From assembly GCA_004297935.1 (NCBI GenBank), contig SCRE01000020.1, forward strand, positions 124,001-188,000: a stretch of DNA of 64,000 bases, read 5' to 3'. The notes under the pieces were generated by a model. That model saw only the letters and a program-made list of their open reading frames with translations, was not told where the DNA came from and made no database searches. Shown here piece by piece: positions 33,532 through 42,628 of the stretch (position 1 is its first letter; every line of letters begins with the position of its first letter). The DNA comes from Microbacteriaceae bacterium. GTDB lineage: Bacteria; Actinomycetota; Actinomycetes; Actinomycetales; Microbacteriaceae. The position numbers and the translations under genes are program-made.

Positions 33532-35577
33532 TCAGCGACGGATCACGAGTTCGCCGCCGTCGGCGCATTCCGCCCGGTAGGAAGGCGGGAGCACGATCGC
33601 CGAATCCCGCTGGTCGATGATCGCCGGGCCCTCGACGATGGAACCCGGCATGAGTCCTCCCCTGTCGAGCACAGGCGTTTCCACGAATTCATCGAGTTCG
33701 GGGAACTTCACCATGCGGGTGTATGGCGTGAGATTCGTCGACTGCGCCTTGCGGGAGTATGGCGCTTCCATGGTGTCCGCTGGGCCACGCGCCGAGACCC
33801 GGATCGTGGCGAGGTCCACGCTCCATTCTGGATGGCTGTACCTGTATTGGCGATCATGGTACAGGTCGAACAGTTTCCTGGCTGCTGCCAGCCCTTCCGG
33901 CGTCGAGCTCTCCAGGGGAACAATCAGGCTGTGCAGCTGGCCCACATATCTCATGTCGACCGCATACGTGATCTCGACGGTGCTCGGGTCGACGCCCTGC
34001 CCGACCAGACTCTCCCGCGCCGTTGCCTCGATCTCGGCGAATTTCGCCGAGACGGCATCCACCATCAGCCCATCGAGCGGCTCTTCAATCGTCGCGGAAC
34101 GGTCATCCACCGGTGGCACGCTGAGCACGCCGATGGCTGAGGTCACGCCCGGATGCGGCGGAACCAGAACCTCAAGGAACTCGAGCTCCTCCGCGAGTGA
34201 CACCGCTCGCATCGGACCAGATCCACCGAACGCGATCAGGCTGAATTCCCTGGGGTCGTATCCGCGCTCGACGGTCAGCAGCCGAAGTGGTCGCACCATC
34301 GTCGCATCGGCGATCTTCACAATGGCCTCAGCGGCCTCCACGAGACTCAACCCGAGCGGGCCGCAGACATGCGTCTCGATTGCCGCGGCCGCGGCATCTG
34401 CGTCGAGTCGGAGTTCTCCGCCGAGCGGTGCCCGTGCCCCGAGATGTCCGAGCACCAGGTGGGCGTCGGTGACGGTGGGTAGGCTCCCACCCTTTCCGTA
34501 GCAGGCGGGCCCCGGATTTGCACCAGCGCTCTGCGGTCCGACGCGCAGGATGCCGGCCTGGTCGAGCCAGGCGATCGATCCCCCGCCCGCACCCACGCTG
34601 ACCACCTCGAGGGCAGGAAACTTGACCGGAAGTCCCCACTCGGCTCGTGTCTCATTCGTGAGGATCGGCTCGCTGTCGAGAATCAGCGAGACGTCTGCGC
34701 TGGTTCCCCCCATGTCCAGGCATACGGCATTGCTGATCTTTCTCGAGCGGGCAAGCGCGGCACCGGCAACGGCACCCCCGGCTGGCCCGGAGTTCAAGGT
34801 TCTGATCGGCGTACCAGACGCATAGTCGGTCGTCATGGTGCCCCCCGCGTTGTGCATCACGAGCACGAACTTGCCGGTGTACCCCTCCGCTCGAGTTGCG
34901 CCGGCGAGGCGGGACATGTAACCGCTGAGCGATGGGGCCAGGTATGCGTTCGCCACCGTCGTTGCTGTGCGCTCGTACTCAGGCGGCTCAGGCAGGATCT
35001 CGAACGAGGTGCAGATCAGGAGGCCGGGCAGCTGCTCAAGAAGGATCTCCTTCGTCATCAGCTCGTGAGCCGGATTGCGGAACGAGTTGATGTACACGAT
35101 TGCAACCGACTCGATCTCGCGGCGCCGCAGAACGTCGGCGAGCTCCAGAACCTGCTCCCTGCGCAGAGGCTCGACGACGGCACCGTCGTAACCGATCCGC
35201 TCATCGACTTCGAGCCGGTCCCTGCGCCGCACGAGCGGATCGGCGGGATCCCAGAGAATGTCGTACAGATCGTCCCGGTCCACCCGACGCAGTTCGAGAA
35301 CGTCACGGAAACCACGCGTGGTGATCAGGGCGGTCTTCGCACCCGTTCTGCTGATTGCCGTGTTGGTGGCAACCGTCGTGGCGTGGTAGAAGTTCCTCGT
35401 CTCCGCCAGGGTGACCCCGGTCGCCCGCACTCCCTGCAACACCCCGATCTCGGTATCGGGATGAGTCGAGGGGACCTTCCGTATTTCAACCTCACCGCGA
35501 TCCGAGACCGCGACGATGTCCGTGAACGTCCCTCCCGTGTCTGTGCCGATCAGCCAGCCTTTGGATCCGTGTTCCAT
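33532..35577 (-). CDS. Hydantoinase A/oxoprolinase family subunit (HyuA-like)
   Basis: A 681-residue ATP-dependent partner of HyuB. The N-terminal phosphate-binding loop GTDTGGTFTDIVAV is characteristic of the ASKHA-fold HyuA family, and the actin-like repeat motifs VCLDMGGTSADVSLI and LIAFGGSGPMRAV follow in order. It would activate the amide by phosphorylation so that the HyuB part can complete hydrolysis or carboxyl transfer. I use ATG 35577, with AAGGA 5 nt upstream; an ATG 6 bp further up overlaps the permease stop (ATGA). It lies directly below a complete amino-acid type importer, so the lactam or hydantoin is probably taken up by that system. Confidence 0.9.
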   Translation of the reverse strand: MEHGSKGWLIGTDTGGTFTDIVAVSDRGEVEIRKVPSTHPDTEIGVLQGVRATGVTLAETRNFYHATTVATNTAISRTGAKTALITTRGFRDVLELRRVDRDDLYDILWDPADPLVRRRDRLEVDERIGYDGAVVEPLRREQVLELADVLRRREIESVAIVYINSFRNPAHELMTKEILLEQLPGLLICTSFEILPEPPEYERTATTVANAYLAPSLSGYMSRLAGATRAEGYTGKFVLVMHNAGGTMTTDYASGTPIRTLNSGPAGGAVAGAALARSRKISNAVCLDMGGTSADVSLILDSEPILTNETRAEWGLPVKFPALEVVSVGAGGGSIAWLDQAGILRVGPQSAGANPGPACYGKGGSLPTVTDAHLVLGHLGARAPLGGELRLDADAAAAAIETHVCGPLGLSLVEAAEAIVKIADATMVRPLRLLTVERGYDPREFSLIAFGGSGPMRAVSLAEELEFLEVLVPPHPGVTSAIGVLSVPPVDDRSATIEEPLDGLMVDAVSAKFAEIEATARESLVGQGVDPSTVEITYAVDMRYVGQLHSLIVPLESSTPEGLAAARKLFDLYHDRQYRYSHPEWSVDLATIRVSARGPADTMEAPYSRKAQSTNLTPYTRMVKFPELDEFVETPVLDRGGLMPGSIVEGPAIIDQRDSAIVLPPSYRAECADGGELVIRR

Positions 35578-35579
35578 GT

Positions 35580-36662
35580 TCATCCTTCATCTTTCGTGTT
35601 GGTTGATAATTTCGTCAGTTCCGGCCCACCGACCGCCGTCGATCCACGGGAGGAATCGGCCGGGCCTGTCTCGTCCTCCTTGCCGGGCCGGCGCAATCCC
35701 GGAACGACACGCCGCGCCAATTGGACGATGATGCCCAGGACTCCTGTCGGCAAGAAGATGCTGACAATGACGAGACCGAGGCCGACGAGCAGAGGCTGGA
35801 GATTCTCGGCAAACCGGAAGAGCTCTCCGGCCCCGATCACCAGGGCACTGCCGACGAGCGCACCGTATGGGCTGCGAATGCCGCCGATGATCGCGTATGC
35901 GACGATGAAGATCGAGGGGAAGATGTACCAGACCGCCGGATGGGCGACGCTCAGATAGGTCGCCGAGAATCCGCCGGCCAACGCCGTCCACGAGCCGGCG
36001 AGCGCGAATACCGTCGCCTGGTAGTGCCGAACAGGAACTCCGAGCGACGCCGCAAGAGCCGGCTCATCCCGGATGGACATCAGGACACGTGCAAACGGAC
36101 TGCGCCAGATCAGCACGAGCCAACCGAGCACGATCACGGTGATGACCCCGATCAGGTAGTACAACGCTGTCGGGTCGCTCATCGAGACGCTCAGCGGGCC
36201 GATTCCCAGCGGAGGAGGCATCGGCACCCCGATGATGCCGCTCTGGCCGTTGGTGATATCGGGGAAAAGCGTGATCAGCTGGTTGACCGTCAGCAGAACG
36301 ACCAGCGAGAGGATTGCGAATGTGACCCCGCTCGCCCGAAGCATCACGGATGCCGCGAGCCAGGATATGACGCCGGTCGCCACGGCTGCCAGCGGCAGCG
36401 CAAGCCAGAACGACAGGTCAAGCTTCATGACGGTGAGCGTGGTCAGATAAGAGCCCAGTAGCGCCCAGGCACCTTGACCGAAACTCCAGATGCCCGTGTT
36501 CAGCAGCAGCCAGGCACCCATGGCGGGCACGGCGAACATCAGCACAGACGTCAAGATCGACGTGAGATACAGATTGTCGAAGGCTGGCACCACCAGGATC
36601 AGGATGGCCGCGATCGCGAACGCCGCGATCGAGCGCTCCCCACTATGTTCGAAATACTTCAT
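35580..36662 (-). CDS. Branched-chain amino acid type ABC permease (LivM family)
   Basis: A 360-residue permease. ATG 36662 overlaps the preceding LivH stop by 4 bp (ATGA) and begins MKYFEHSGERS; the long open frame above it is a shadow of livH. About nine hydrophobic segments and the LivM signature GAWLLLNTGIWSFGQGAWAL, then the cytoplasmic loop RSPFARVLMSIRDEPALAAS that contacts the ATPase. The C-terminal tail of about 50 residues after GVLGIIVQLARR is hydrophilic and charged, longer than usual. It pairs with LivH in a heterodimeric channel. Confidence 0.92.
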   Translation of the reverse strand: MKYFEHSGERSIAAFAIAAILILVVPAFDNLYLTSILTSVLMFAVPAMGAWLLLNTGIWSFGQGAWALLGSYLTTLTVMKLDLSFWLALPLAAVATGVISWLAASVMLRASGVTFAILSLVVLLTVNQLITLFPDITNGQSGIIGVPMPPPLGIGPLSVSMSDPTALYYLIGVITVIVLGWLVLIWRSPFARVLMSIRDEPALAASLGVPVRHYQATVFALAGSWTALAGGFSATYLSVAHPAVWYIFPSIFIVAYAIIGGIRSPYGALVGSALVIGAGELFRFAENLQPLLVGLGLVIVSIFLPTGVLGIIVQLARRVVPGLRRPGKEDETGPADSSRGSTAVGGPELTKLSTNTKDEG

Positions 36663-37516
36663 CGCACCCTCCTCAGAAGGCCTGCTGGCCAGACCACCAA
36701 GACCAACAAGACCAGGACGTATGCGACCAGGATCGAGTACTGGCCGAAGAACACGATCCCGAGTGTCTCGACCGCCGCGAGGGTGAACGCGCCAATCGCC
36801 GCCCCGACCAGCGTGCCGAGGCCGCCCAGTACGAGAATGATGAAGATCTTCAGCAGGATCGAGTCCCCCGTGTTCGGGTCCGTCGCGATGATCGGCGCCA
36901 TCAGCGCACCCGCGAGTCCGGCCAACGCGCAGCCGAGACCGAACCCGATGAGCCGCATGCGGGACACATTGATTCCCTGAAGTCGGGCACCGTCCACGCT
37001 CTGCGAGATTGCGTAGAGCGCGCGACCGATCCATGTTCGCCGCAGCAGAAGCGTGAGGGCGACCAGAGCACACGCAACGCCGGCGATCAAGATCAATGAA
37101 TAGAACGAGATGTACACACCGAGCACCCTCGTTCCGCCCGCGATGGGCAGGTTGACACTGTGCTGTTGAGGGCCGAAGATCAGGGATGCGAGCGCACCGA
37201 GGATCAAGAGCAGGCCGAGAGTCGAGGTCATTGCCCGCAGCTCGTCGTTCTGCACCGGCCGCACGACGAGGAATTCCGCAGTGGACCCGAGCAATGCGGT
37301 CACGACGAACGCGACGACGACGGCGAGCATGTAGTGGAGGCCGAGCCAGTTTGCGAAGATCACGGCGATGAACGCACCGAGCATGTAGAACTGTGCGTGC
37401 GCGAAATTGATGATCCGCATGATCCCGTAGACCAAGTTCAGACCGATCGAGACGAGAGCGTAAATGGAACCCAAGAGAAGAAAGTTCACGCCCTGCTGCA
37501 GAAGTAGTCCGCCCAT
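36659..37516 (-). CDS. Branched-chain amino acid type ABC permease (LivH family)
   Basis: A 285-residue permease with the LivH hallmarks: LLLGSIYALVSIGLNLVYGI, INFAHAQFYMLGAFIAV and the ATPase-contact loop ALYAISQSVDGARLQGINVS (in most members ARACRAtaQd...A-LGIN). Its C-terminal segment, ILVLGGLGTLVGAAIGAFTL, is also typical. It starts 18 bp after the LivF stop with AGGAA upstream. Together with LivM, LivG, LivF and the lipoprotein it forms a five-component importer. Confidence 0.92.
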   Translation of the reverse strand: MGGLLLQQGVNFLLLGSIYALVSIGLNLVYGIMRIINFAHAQFYMLGAFIAVIFANWLGLHYMLAVVVAFVVTALLGSTAEFLVVRPVQNDELRAMTSTLGLLLILGALASLIFGPQQHSVNLPIAGGTRVLGVYISFYSLILIAGVACALVALTLLLRRTWIGRALYAISQSVDGARLQGINVSRMRLIGFGLGCALAGLAGALMAPIIATDPNTGDSILLKIFIILVLGGLGTLVGAAIGAFTLAAVETLGIVFFGQYSILVAYVLVLLVLVVWPAGLLRRVR

Positions 37517-37534
37517 TGTTATCGATGTCTTCCT

Positions 37535-38254
37535 TTAGGTGAGGAACAGCTCACTGAGAACGGACGGATCGCGGAACTCGTCCACAGATCCCTGGTGGAC
37601 GATCCTGCCGCGGACGAGCACACAGACGCGGTCTGCCACGGACAGCGCCAGCTGCGTGTTCTGTTCGACCAGGATGACGCCGGTGCGTGCCCGTGCCGCC
37701 TCCTCGGTCATCTGGCGACCGATCTCCTCGACGATGCGCGGAGCCAGACCGGTTGACGGTTCGTCGAGCAGTAAAAACCGAGGCTCGCTCATCAATGCGC
37801 GGGCGATGGCGACCATCTGCTGCTCCCCGCCGCTGAGGGTACGCACGGGCTGCTTTCGTCGTTCACCCAGGATCGGGAAGCGCGCGATCATCCGGTCGAA
37901 GTTGCGAGCGACATTGGCACGGCCGTTGGAGAAGGCGCCGATCAGCAGATTGTCCCGCACGGACATTTCGCCGAACAGGAGCCTTCCCTCAGGAACCTGG
38001 GCGACGCCCGCGTGGACCATCCGCCTCGCTCCCGCGCCGGTGTGGTCCGCGCCGGCGACCTGCACCCTGCCTGCCGTCGCCGGGACCAGGCCGGAGACAC
38101 ATCGAAGCAGAGTGGTCTTCCCCGCGCCGTTCGGTCCCAGCAGCGCGAGGATCTCGCCCGGCTCCACGTGGAGGGAGACGCCGTGCAGAACACGCATCTT
38201 GCCGTAGCCCGCTTCGAGCTTCTCGACCGCGAGCCCGCCGGCCGCCTCAGGCAT
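37535..38254 (-). CDS. Branched-chain amino acid type ABC ATPase (LivF family)
   Basis: A 239-residue ATPase with Walker A GPNGAGKTTLLR, Q-loop VAQVPEGRLLFGEMSV, signature LSGGEQQMVAIARAL, Walker B RFLLLDEPSTGLAP and switch region VILVEQNTQLAL, the LivF-specific QN pair. The start ATG 38254 lies inside the end of livG (8-bp overlap); an ATG 21 bp upstream is possible. It works with LivG as an ATPase heterodimer. Confidence 0.92.
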   Translation of the reverse strand: MPEAAGGLAVEKLEAGYGKMRVLHGVSLHVEPGEILALLGPNGAGKTTLLRCVSGLVPATAGRVQVAGADHTGAGARRMVHAGVAQVPEGRLLFGEMSVRDNLLIGAFSNGRANVARNFDRMIARFPILGERRKQPVRTLSGGEQQMVAIARALMSEPRFLLLDEPSTGLAPRIVEEIGRQMTEEAARARTGVILVEQNTQLALSVADRVCVLVRGRIVHQGSVDEFRDPSVLSELFLT

Positions 38255-39005
38255 TGGTCGCGCCAAGGTAGGCATCTCGCACGACTGCGCTGCGCACGAT
38301 CTCGTCCGGAGGTCCCGCGGCGATGATCTCGCCGAAATTGAGAACGTACGTGAGGTCGACGATCGCGTGGAGTGCGGCCAGGTTGTGCTCGACGATCAGA
38401 ACACTCAGCCCGTCGCCGCGCAGACCCCGCAGCAGCTCGCTGGACAGTTCGACCTCCTCTTCATTCATCCCGGCAAACGGCTCGTCGAGCAACAGACATG
38501 CGGGTTCGGCCGCGAGGGCGATGGCGATGTTTGCGAGCTTGCGGTGACCGTGTGACAGTTCTCCGCAGAGCACGTCTGCGCGATTCCGCAGGCCTACCCT
38601 GTCAAGCAGGGTGAGCGCCCGCTCCACGTGCACCCGCTCCTTCCTCGTACTCCGATGGCGTAGCACGGTGGCGTCGATCAGGCGGGGCTTGCGCTGCACC
38701 TGCCGCCCCAGCAGAACGTTGTCCAAGACGCTGAGCCGATCGACCAAGGAGGTGATCTGAAATGTCCTGACGAGTCCTGCTCGGGCAATGGCATTGCTCG
38801 GGCGCCTGGTGATGTCGGCATCCCGGAACGTGATCGTTCCGCTCGCGGGCCGGATGGCGCCGGCTATGGTCCCGAACAGCGTGGACTTCCCCGCGCCGTT
38901 CGGTCCCATGAGGCCGACGATCTGACCTGTGCTCACCTCGAGCGATGCATTGCGCACCGCGACGAGGCCGCCGAATCTCACACACAGCTCGCTCACCGCT
39001 AGCAT
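38247..39005 (-). CDS. Branched-chain amino acid type ABC ATPase (LivG family)
   Basis: A 252-residue ATPase. Walker A GPNGAGKSTLFG, the LivG-type RTFQITSLVDRLSV after the Q-loop, signature LSHGHRKLANIAIAL (LSxGxRK as in other LivG), Walker B CLLLDEPFAGMNEEE and VLIVEHNLAALHAI with the switch His. ATG 39005 is preceded by GGAGAAGG; a GTG one codon upstream is also in frame. The binding-protein gene ends 24 bp above. Confidence 0.92.
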   Translation of the reverse strand: MLAVSELCVRFGGLVAVRNASLEVSTGQIVGLMGPNGAGKSTLFGTIAGAIRPASGTITFRDADITRRPSNAIARAGLVRTFQITSLVDRLSVLDNVLLGRQVQRKPRLIDATVLRHRSTRKERVHVERALTLLDRVGLRNRADVLCGELSHGHRKLANIAIALAAEPACLLLDEPFAGMNEEEVELSSELLRGLRGDGLSVLIVEHNLAALHAIVDLTYVLNFGEIIAAGPPDEIVRSAVVRDAYLGATNA

Positions 39006-39029
39006 CACACCTTCTCCATCACGAGGTCG

Positions 39030-40256
39030 TCAGCCCAGCGTCGAGGGACGTGGTTCAGTGGCGCGCGTCACGATCTTCCCGTCCACCACCTGGTTGACGA
39101 CGAGCGGCAATGCCAGCTGGCGGACCTGACCGTAGCGGCTCTTCCCACCCATCCAGGCTTCCGGTTCACCGTCGATGAAGGGTGTCTTGAAGGTTTGCAC
39201 CGCCATGGATTTGATCAGTGCATCCGGGTCACCGATCGACCCAGCATCCTGGATGGCGTTGAGGAACATCCTGAAGAAGACCCAATAGCCGGCGGCGGTT
39301 GTACTCGCCTTCACGCCGAGGGACTCGTACTCCTTCGCGAACTTCGCGTATGCGTCGTTCGCCGGGTAGCTGACGTGGTCGGCCTGGTAATACCCGTCGA
39401 TGTCCGATCCGACACCCTCCACCATCTGGGCCATGTCTGCGAGCGGAATCGGAGAGGCGATGCGCCCTTGGTAGCCGAGATCTCGCAACGTCCGCGCTAT
39501 CTTCGGCGTGTCCCCTGACGGGACCCCTAACGACACCAGGTCGGGCTTCTGCTGCACGACACCGGTCAGGATCGCCGAGTAGTCCACGGTTCCACCCTCA
39601 TAGAACGTCGAGCCGAGTGATTTCCAGCCGACCTTGACCGCAGCTTCCTCTGACCACTTCAGGTGGTTGTGGTCGAATTGGGCATCCACCCCGACGAAGT
39701 GAACCGTCCGAATGGTCGGCTCAAGTTTCTCGAGCGCCTCATAGAACGGGAGAGCGGCCCAGTCGGGGGTGGCATACCCGTTGAGCACATATTTGTACGG
39801 AGCAGAATAGAACGCCTTGTTCGCCGTGTTGTCAAGCGTGATGATCGACTTGGCCTCGGTGACCGGAACCGAGATCGGATCCATCGGGTCCCCATTCGAG
39901 ATCGCGAAATCGATTCCGTCATGGATCTGCTTGTTGATGATCTGACGCGTCGCGGAGGGGTCTCCCTTGGGATCACTGACCACGACCTTGATCGTGTATG
40001 CATCCTTGCCGACCTTGAGCCCGCCTTCTGCGTTGACCTGCTTAGCCAGAGTCCGGATTGCATACGCCTGGGGTTCGCCGTACACGGCCCCCGCCCCGGA
40101 CAAGGGAGCGATGACACCGAAGGTGATCACTTTTCCGTGATCTTTCTCGCCGGACGTTCCCGCGCATGCCGAGAGTGCAAGTGATGCTGCGCACACCACT
40201 GCGGCGGTACGAACCCACCGCGAGATCCCGTTTCCTCGAGTTTTTGATCCGCTCAT
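39030..40256 (-). CDS. Branched-chain amino acid type ABC substrate-binding lipoprotein
   Basis: A 408-residue LivJ/LivK family receptor. Basic n-region (GSKTRGNGISRW), hydrophobic stretch and lipobox LSACAGT; then ITFGVIAPLSGAGAVYGEPQ, the start of the mature fold. The domain continues with VVSDPKGDPSATRQIINK. Ligands of this group extend well beyond amino acids to urea, amides and aromatic acids; next to HyuA/HyuB, a hydantoin, lactam or amide is a sensible guess. Start ATG 40256 has GGAG 9 nt upstream, and a second in-frame ATG 9 bp higher is too close to that site. A separate strong promoter lies about 150 bp upstream. Confidence 0.9.
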   Translation of the reverse strand: MSGSKTRGNGISRWVRTAAVVCAASLALSACAGTSGEKDHGKVITFGVIAPLSGAGAVYGEPQAYAIRTLAKQVNAEGGLKVGKDAYTIKVVVSDPKGDPSATRQIINKQIHDGIDFAISNGDPMDPISVPVTEAKSIITLDNTANKAFYSAPYKYVLNGYATPDWAALPFYEALEKLEPTIRTVHFVGVDAQFDHNHLKWSEEAAVKVGWKSLGSTFYEGGTVDYSAILTGVVQQKPDLVSLGVPSGDTPKIARTLRDLGYQGRIASPIPLADMAQMVEGVGSDIDGYYQADHVSYPANDAYAKFAKEYESLGVKASTTAAGYWVFFRMFLNAIQDAGSIGDPDALIKSMAVQTFKTPFIDGEPEAWMGGKSRYGQVRQLALPLVVNQVVDGKIVTRATEPRPSTLG

Positions 40257-40408
40257 GCTGGCCATCTCCTAACTTCGTCGTTATCTGAGGTAGAGCTTCG
40301 TGTTGAAACAAATCGTTGACACAAATCAAGCCGTTGCCCTCGTGATCTTCGATCACCGCGGCTGTGCCGACCGCAGGACATTTCCGTCCATGTGGAACTC
40401 GTAACTTG

Positions 40409-40437
40409 AAGATACTGACGATCATGTTAATTGTCAA
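40409..40437 (-). promoter_or_regulatory. Near-consensus sigma-70 promoter for the ABC-hyu operon
   Basis: On the minus strand TTGACA (40437-40432) is followed after exactly 17 bp by TATCTT (40414-40409). The transcript would start near 40402 and give a leader of about 145 nt before the binding-protein gene. The surrounding 250-bp gap below the aminotransferase gene is strikingly AT-rich for this genome. Confidence 0.75.
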
Positions 40438-40445
40438 TATTATGA

Positions 40446-40465
40446 TTTCAATTCATATATTGAAA
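40446..40465. promoter_or_regulatory. Palindrome TTTCAAT-N6-ATTGAAA just upstream of the -35
   Basis: A perfect 7-6-7 inverted repeat whose lower edge is 8 bp above the -35 hexamer of the promoter at 40409-40437. The position suits an activator site. No regulator gene is adjacent; the IclR protein at 46644 is the nearest candidate, but the motif differs from the repeats beside iclR. Confidence 0.5.
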
Positions 40466-40507
40466 GTAATAGCAGTCACAAAAGAGGTCGTCGCGGGCGG
40501 TCCGGGA

Positions 40508-41635
40508 CTATTCCCGGCCGACGATCCCCTTGACACCATCGAGGAATCGCTCGATGTCGGAATCAATGTTGAAGGCGTGAATCCCGATTCTCAGCCCGTG
40601 GGAATTGCCGCTGGCAACGACTCCGTTCTGCCGCAGTTTGGCAAGAATCTGCTGACTGCGGGGAGAATACATGCGCACGATGTGGCTCGCGCGATCCGTG
40701 CCCTCAAGAACGACGCCCAATTCCTCAAGCCCCTCTCGTGCCCGCCTGGCAAGGCGAAGAACGTGCGTCTCGGCTTGCCCCCCGTCCAGCGTCGCCAGCA
40801 CGTCCAAGGCGGCGTTGCCGCCTATCCACGGCAGCCACGGCAACCCTCCGTCCAGCCTCCGCGCCTCGGTGGAGAGGGCACGGATGCCGTTGTAATCCTG
40901 GTTCGGGCGATCCACAGAATGCCAGCCGGGGGCAACAGGCTCTAGCGCGGCCAGCCGATCCGCCCGAGCATAGAGCCAGGCGCAGCCTCGTGGGGCGAGC
41001 ATCCATTTGTAGGCATGCGCGGCAACATAGTCCGGGGCGATCCGCGCCAGGTCCAGGCGCAGCACGCCGAACGACTGCGTGACATTCAAGAACAGCTGCG
41101 CACCCACTGCTCGGGCCCGATCCGAGATCACCTCCAGATCGGGACGCACTCCGGTGGACGAGAGCGCGGAGCTGACCGCGACGAGGTCCACCCCCTCGAC
41201 GATGCTGGCGCAGATTCTCTCGGTCGTCGTCTGGGCGCTCCCCTCGACCGGAGCGACGATTCGCACTCCCCTCGCAGCAGCAGCGAGCCACGGGAGCAGG
41301 TTGCTCCGGAACTCGTTCGAACCGACGACCACACTGCCACCGTCCGGAACGGCACCGGCGACCGTCGCGGCAGCCTCTGAGAGCGAACTGACCAACGCCA
41401 CGAGCGACGACTCGACGCCGAGCAATCGAGCGATCTTGGCCCGCGCGAGCTCCGGCGTGTCATCCCATTCGATCCAGGAGAACTCGCCACGTTCCCACGC
41501 GTCGACCGCGCTCCGGACTGCGTCGAGGACCGGACGAGCGCCTGGCGGGCAACCTGGCGTGTCCAGCCAGCTGAATCGTGTCAGACTGGGAAACTGCGCC
41601 CGAAACGCGAGCAGACTACTCGGCGTTCGATTCAT
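40508..41635 (-). CDS. Class V aminotransferase-fold PLP enzyme (cysteine desulfurase/isopenicillin epimerase-like)
   Basis: A 375-residue fold-type I PLP protein. The Schiff-base lysine is Lys210 in AAHAYKWMLAPRG, and the N-terminal FSWLDTPGCPPGARPVLDAV is usual for the class V group. The strand that normally carries the Asp for the PLP ring nitrogen reads LFLNVTQSFG: Asn184 replaces Asp, while Gln187 is kept. That would weaken electrophilic catalysis, so a specialised lyase, epimerase or desulfurase reaction is possible. The gene overlaps the hydratase by 20 bp and ends the upper operon, before an AT-rich gap with a new promoter. Substrate unknown. Confidence 0.85.
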   Translation of the reverse strand: MNRTPSSLLAFRAQFPSLTRFSWLDTPGCPPGARPVLDAVRSAVDAWERGEFSWIEWDDTPELARAKIARLLGVESSLVALVSSLSEAAATVAGAVPDGGSVVVGSNEFRSNLLPWLAAAARGVRIVAPVEGSAQTTTERICASIVEGVDLVAVSSALSSTGVRPDLEVISDRARAVGAQLFLNVTQSFGVLRLDLARIAPDYVAAHAYKWMLAPRGCAWLYARADRLAALEPVAPGWHSVDRPNQDYNGIRALSTEARRLDGGLPWLPWIGGNAALDVLATLDGGQAETHVLRLARRAREGLEELGVVLEGTDRASHIVRMYSPRSQQILAKLRQNGVVASGNSHGLRIGIHAFNIDSDIERFLDGVKGIVGRE

Positions 41636-42584
41636 GCCCGAGCAATCCGGAGAACCAGCCGACCGCTGCCTTCACGCCTTCGTGGGTCTCGACCCAGGTC
41701 TCGAGCTCGACCGTCGCACCCGTCGGGCCTTCCCGCACGCCGGTGACGACCCCGAAGACTGAGACGGTGTCTTCCGGAAACACCGGCGACAGAAAAGACA
41801 ACGTCATCCACCCGCTCTGGAACCAGGACGGGCCGAACAAGCCTGTCGCCCACTCCGAGACATAGCAGGCCAGCATGAGGCCTTGCGCGACGGTATCCTT
41901 CATCCCGCTCTCGATCGCGACATCCCGGTCGGTGTGGATGCTGTGCCAGAACAGGTGCGCCCCGGAGTAGATCGACATCTGGTCTTGATGGACCGTCTTG
42001 GTCAATCCACGCAGCGGGGTGCCGACGGCTATGCCGGGCGAGAGCGCCTCGACGAGATCGTGATCCGGCGGGAGAACACCGCCGACGCGACGCGACGCGG
42101 CTGCCGCCTCGCGCGGAGTGTCGCGCAACTCGCTATTCGCCGGGATGTCCGTCGTCTCTGTCGCACGGTGGCGCATGATCAGCCGGTCATCGGCGACGGT
42201 GCGAGCCTCCGCCTCGGTCACGACGTAGCCGCGACCTCGTTTGACGTACTTCTCGACGAACTTCCCGGTCAGACGCACGCGCTCGCCGATGAAGACCGGT
42301 GAATGCAGCGTGAATTCCTCGTGTTGGTGAAGCCCACGATCCTGGTCAGGATCGTAGCGCGTGTACAGAAGCCTCAGCAGATCGCACAGAAGCGCACTCG
42401 CGTGTGCGATCGGTCTGCCGAATGGGGAGGACGGGCCCAGGTGCCATGCACCGTAGTCGTCGATGGCGAATGCCACCGATTTGACGAAATGCTCGTCGAT
42501 GTCGAACTCGACGGGGCCCAGCTGTTCACCGACCTCCATCAGCTCGAACTCGACGGGCTTCCGATTTGTGCTGTCCACGCTCAT
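41616..42584 (-). CDS. Double hot-dog MaoC-like hydratase/dehydratase
   Basis: A 322-residue protein of two hot-dog halves. The N-terminal half contains AIDDYGAWHLGPSSPFGRPI and FIGERVRLTGKFVEKYVKRG, while the C-terminal half has the hydratase-2-like helix YSGAHLFWHSIHTDRDVAIE followed by GLMLACYVSE. The classical (R)-specific hydratase motif has an Asp directly after the Ser-Gly; here it is Ala, although the His in SIHTD is kept. This resembles the mesaconyl-C4-CoA/3-methylfumaryl-CoA hydratase branch, which also departs from the classical motif. It likely adds or removes water from a CoA ester made by the adjacent CoA-transferase. Strong GGAGG before ATG 42584. Confidence 0.8.
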   Translation of the reverse strand: MSVDSTNRKPVEFELMEVGEQLGPVEFDIDEHFVKSVAFAIDDYGAWHLGPSSPFGRPIAHASALLCDLLRLLYTRYDPDQDRGLHQHEEFTLHSPVFIGERVRLTGKFVEKYVKRGRGYVVTEAEARTVADDRLIMRHRATETTDIPANSELRDTPREAAAASRRVGGVLPPDHDLVEALSPGIAVGTPLRGLTKTVHQDQMSIYSGAHLFWHSIHTDRDVAIESGMKDTVAQGLMLACYVSEWATGLFGPSWFQSGWMTLSFLSPVFPEDTVSVFGVVTGVREGPTGATVELETWVETHEGVKAAVGWFSGLLGHESNAE

Positions 42585-42628
42585 GTTTCCTCCGACTTGT
42601 TCTCGACTGACTGCATGGGGCCAAACGT

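Noticed and set aside
35577-40256. Urea importer (UrtABCDE) or amide importer for a neighbouring urease/amidase
   Set aside because: No urease or amidase gene is nearby, and the importer is directly joined to hyuA-hyuB instead.
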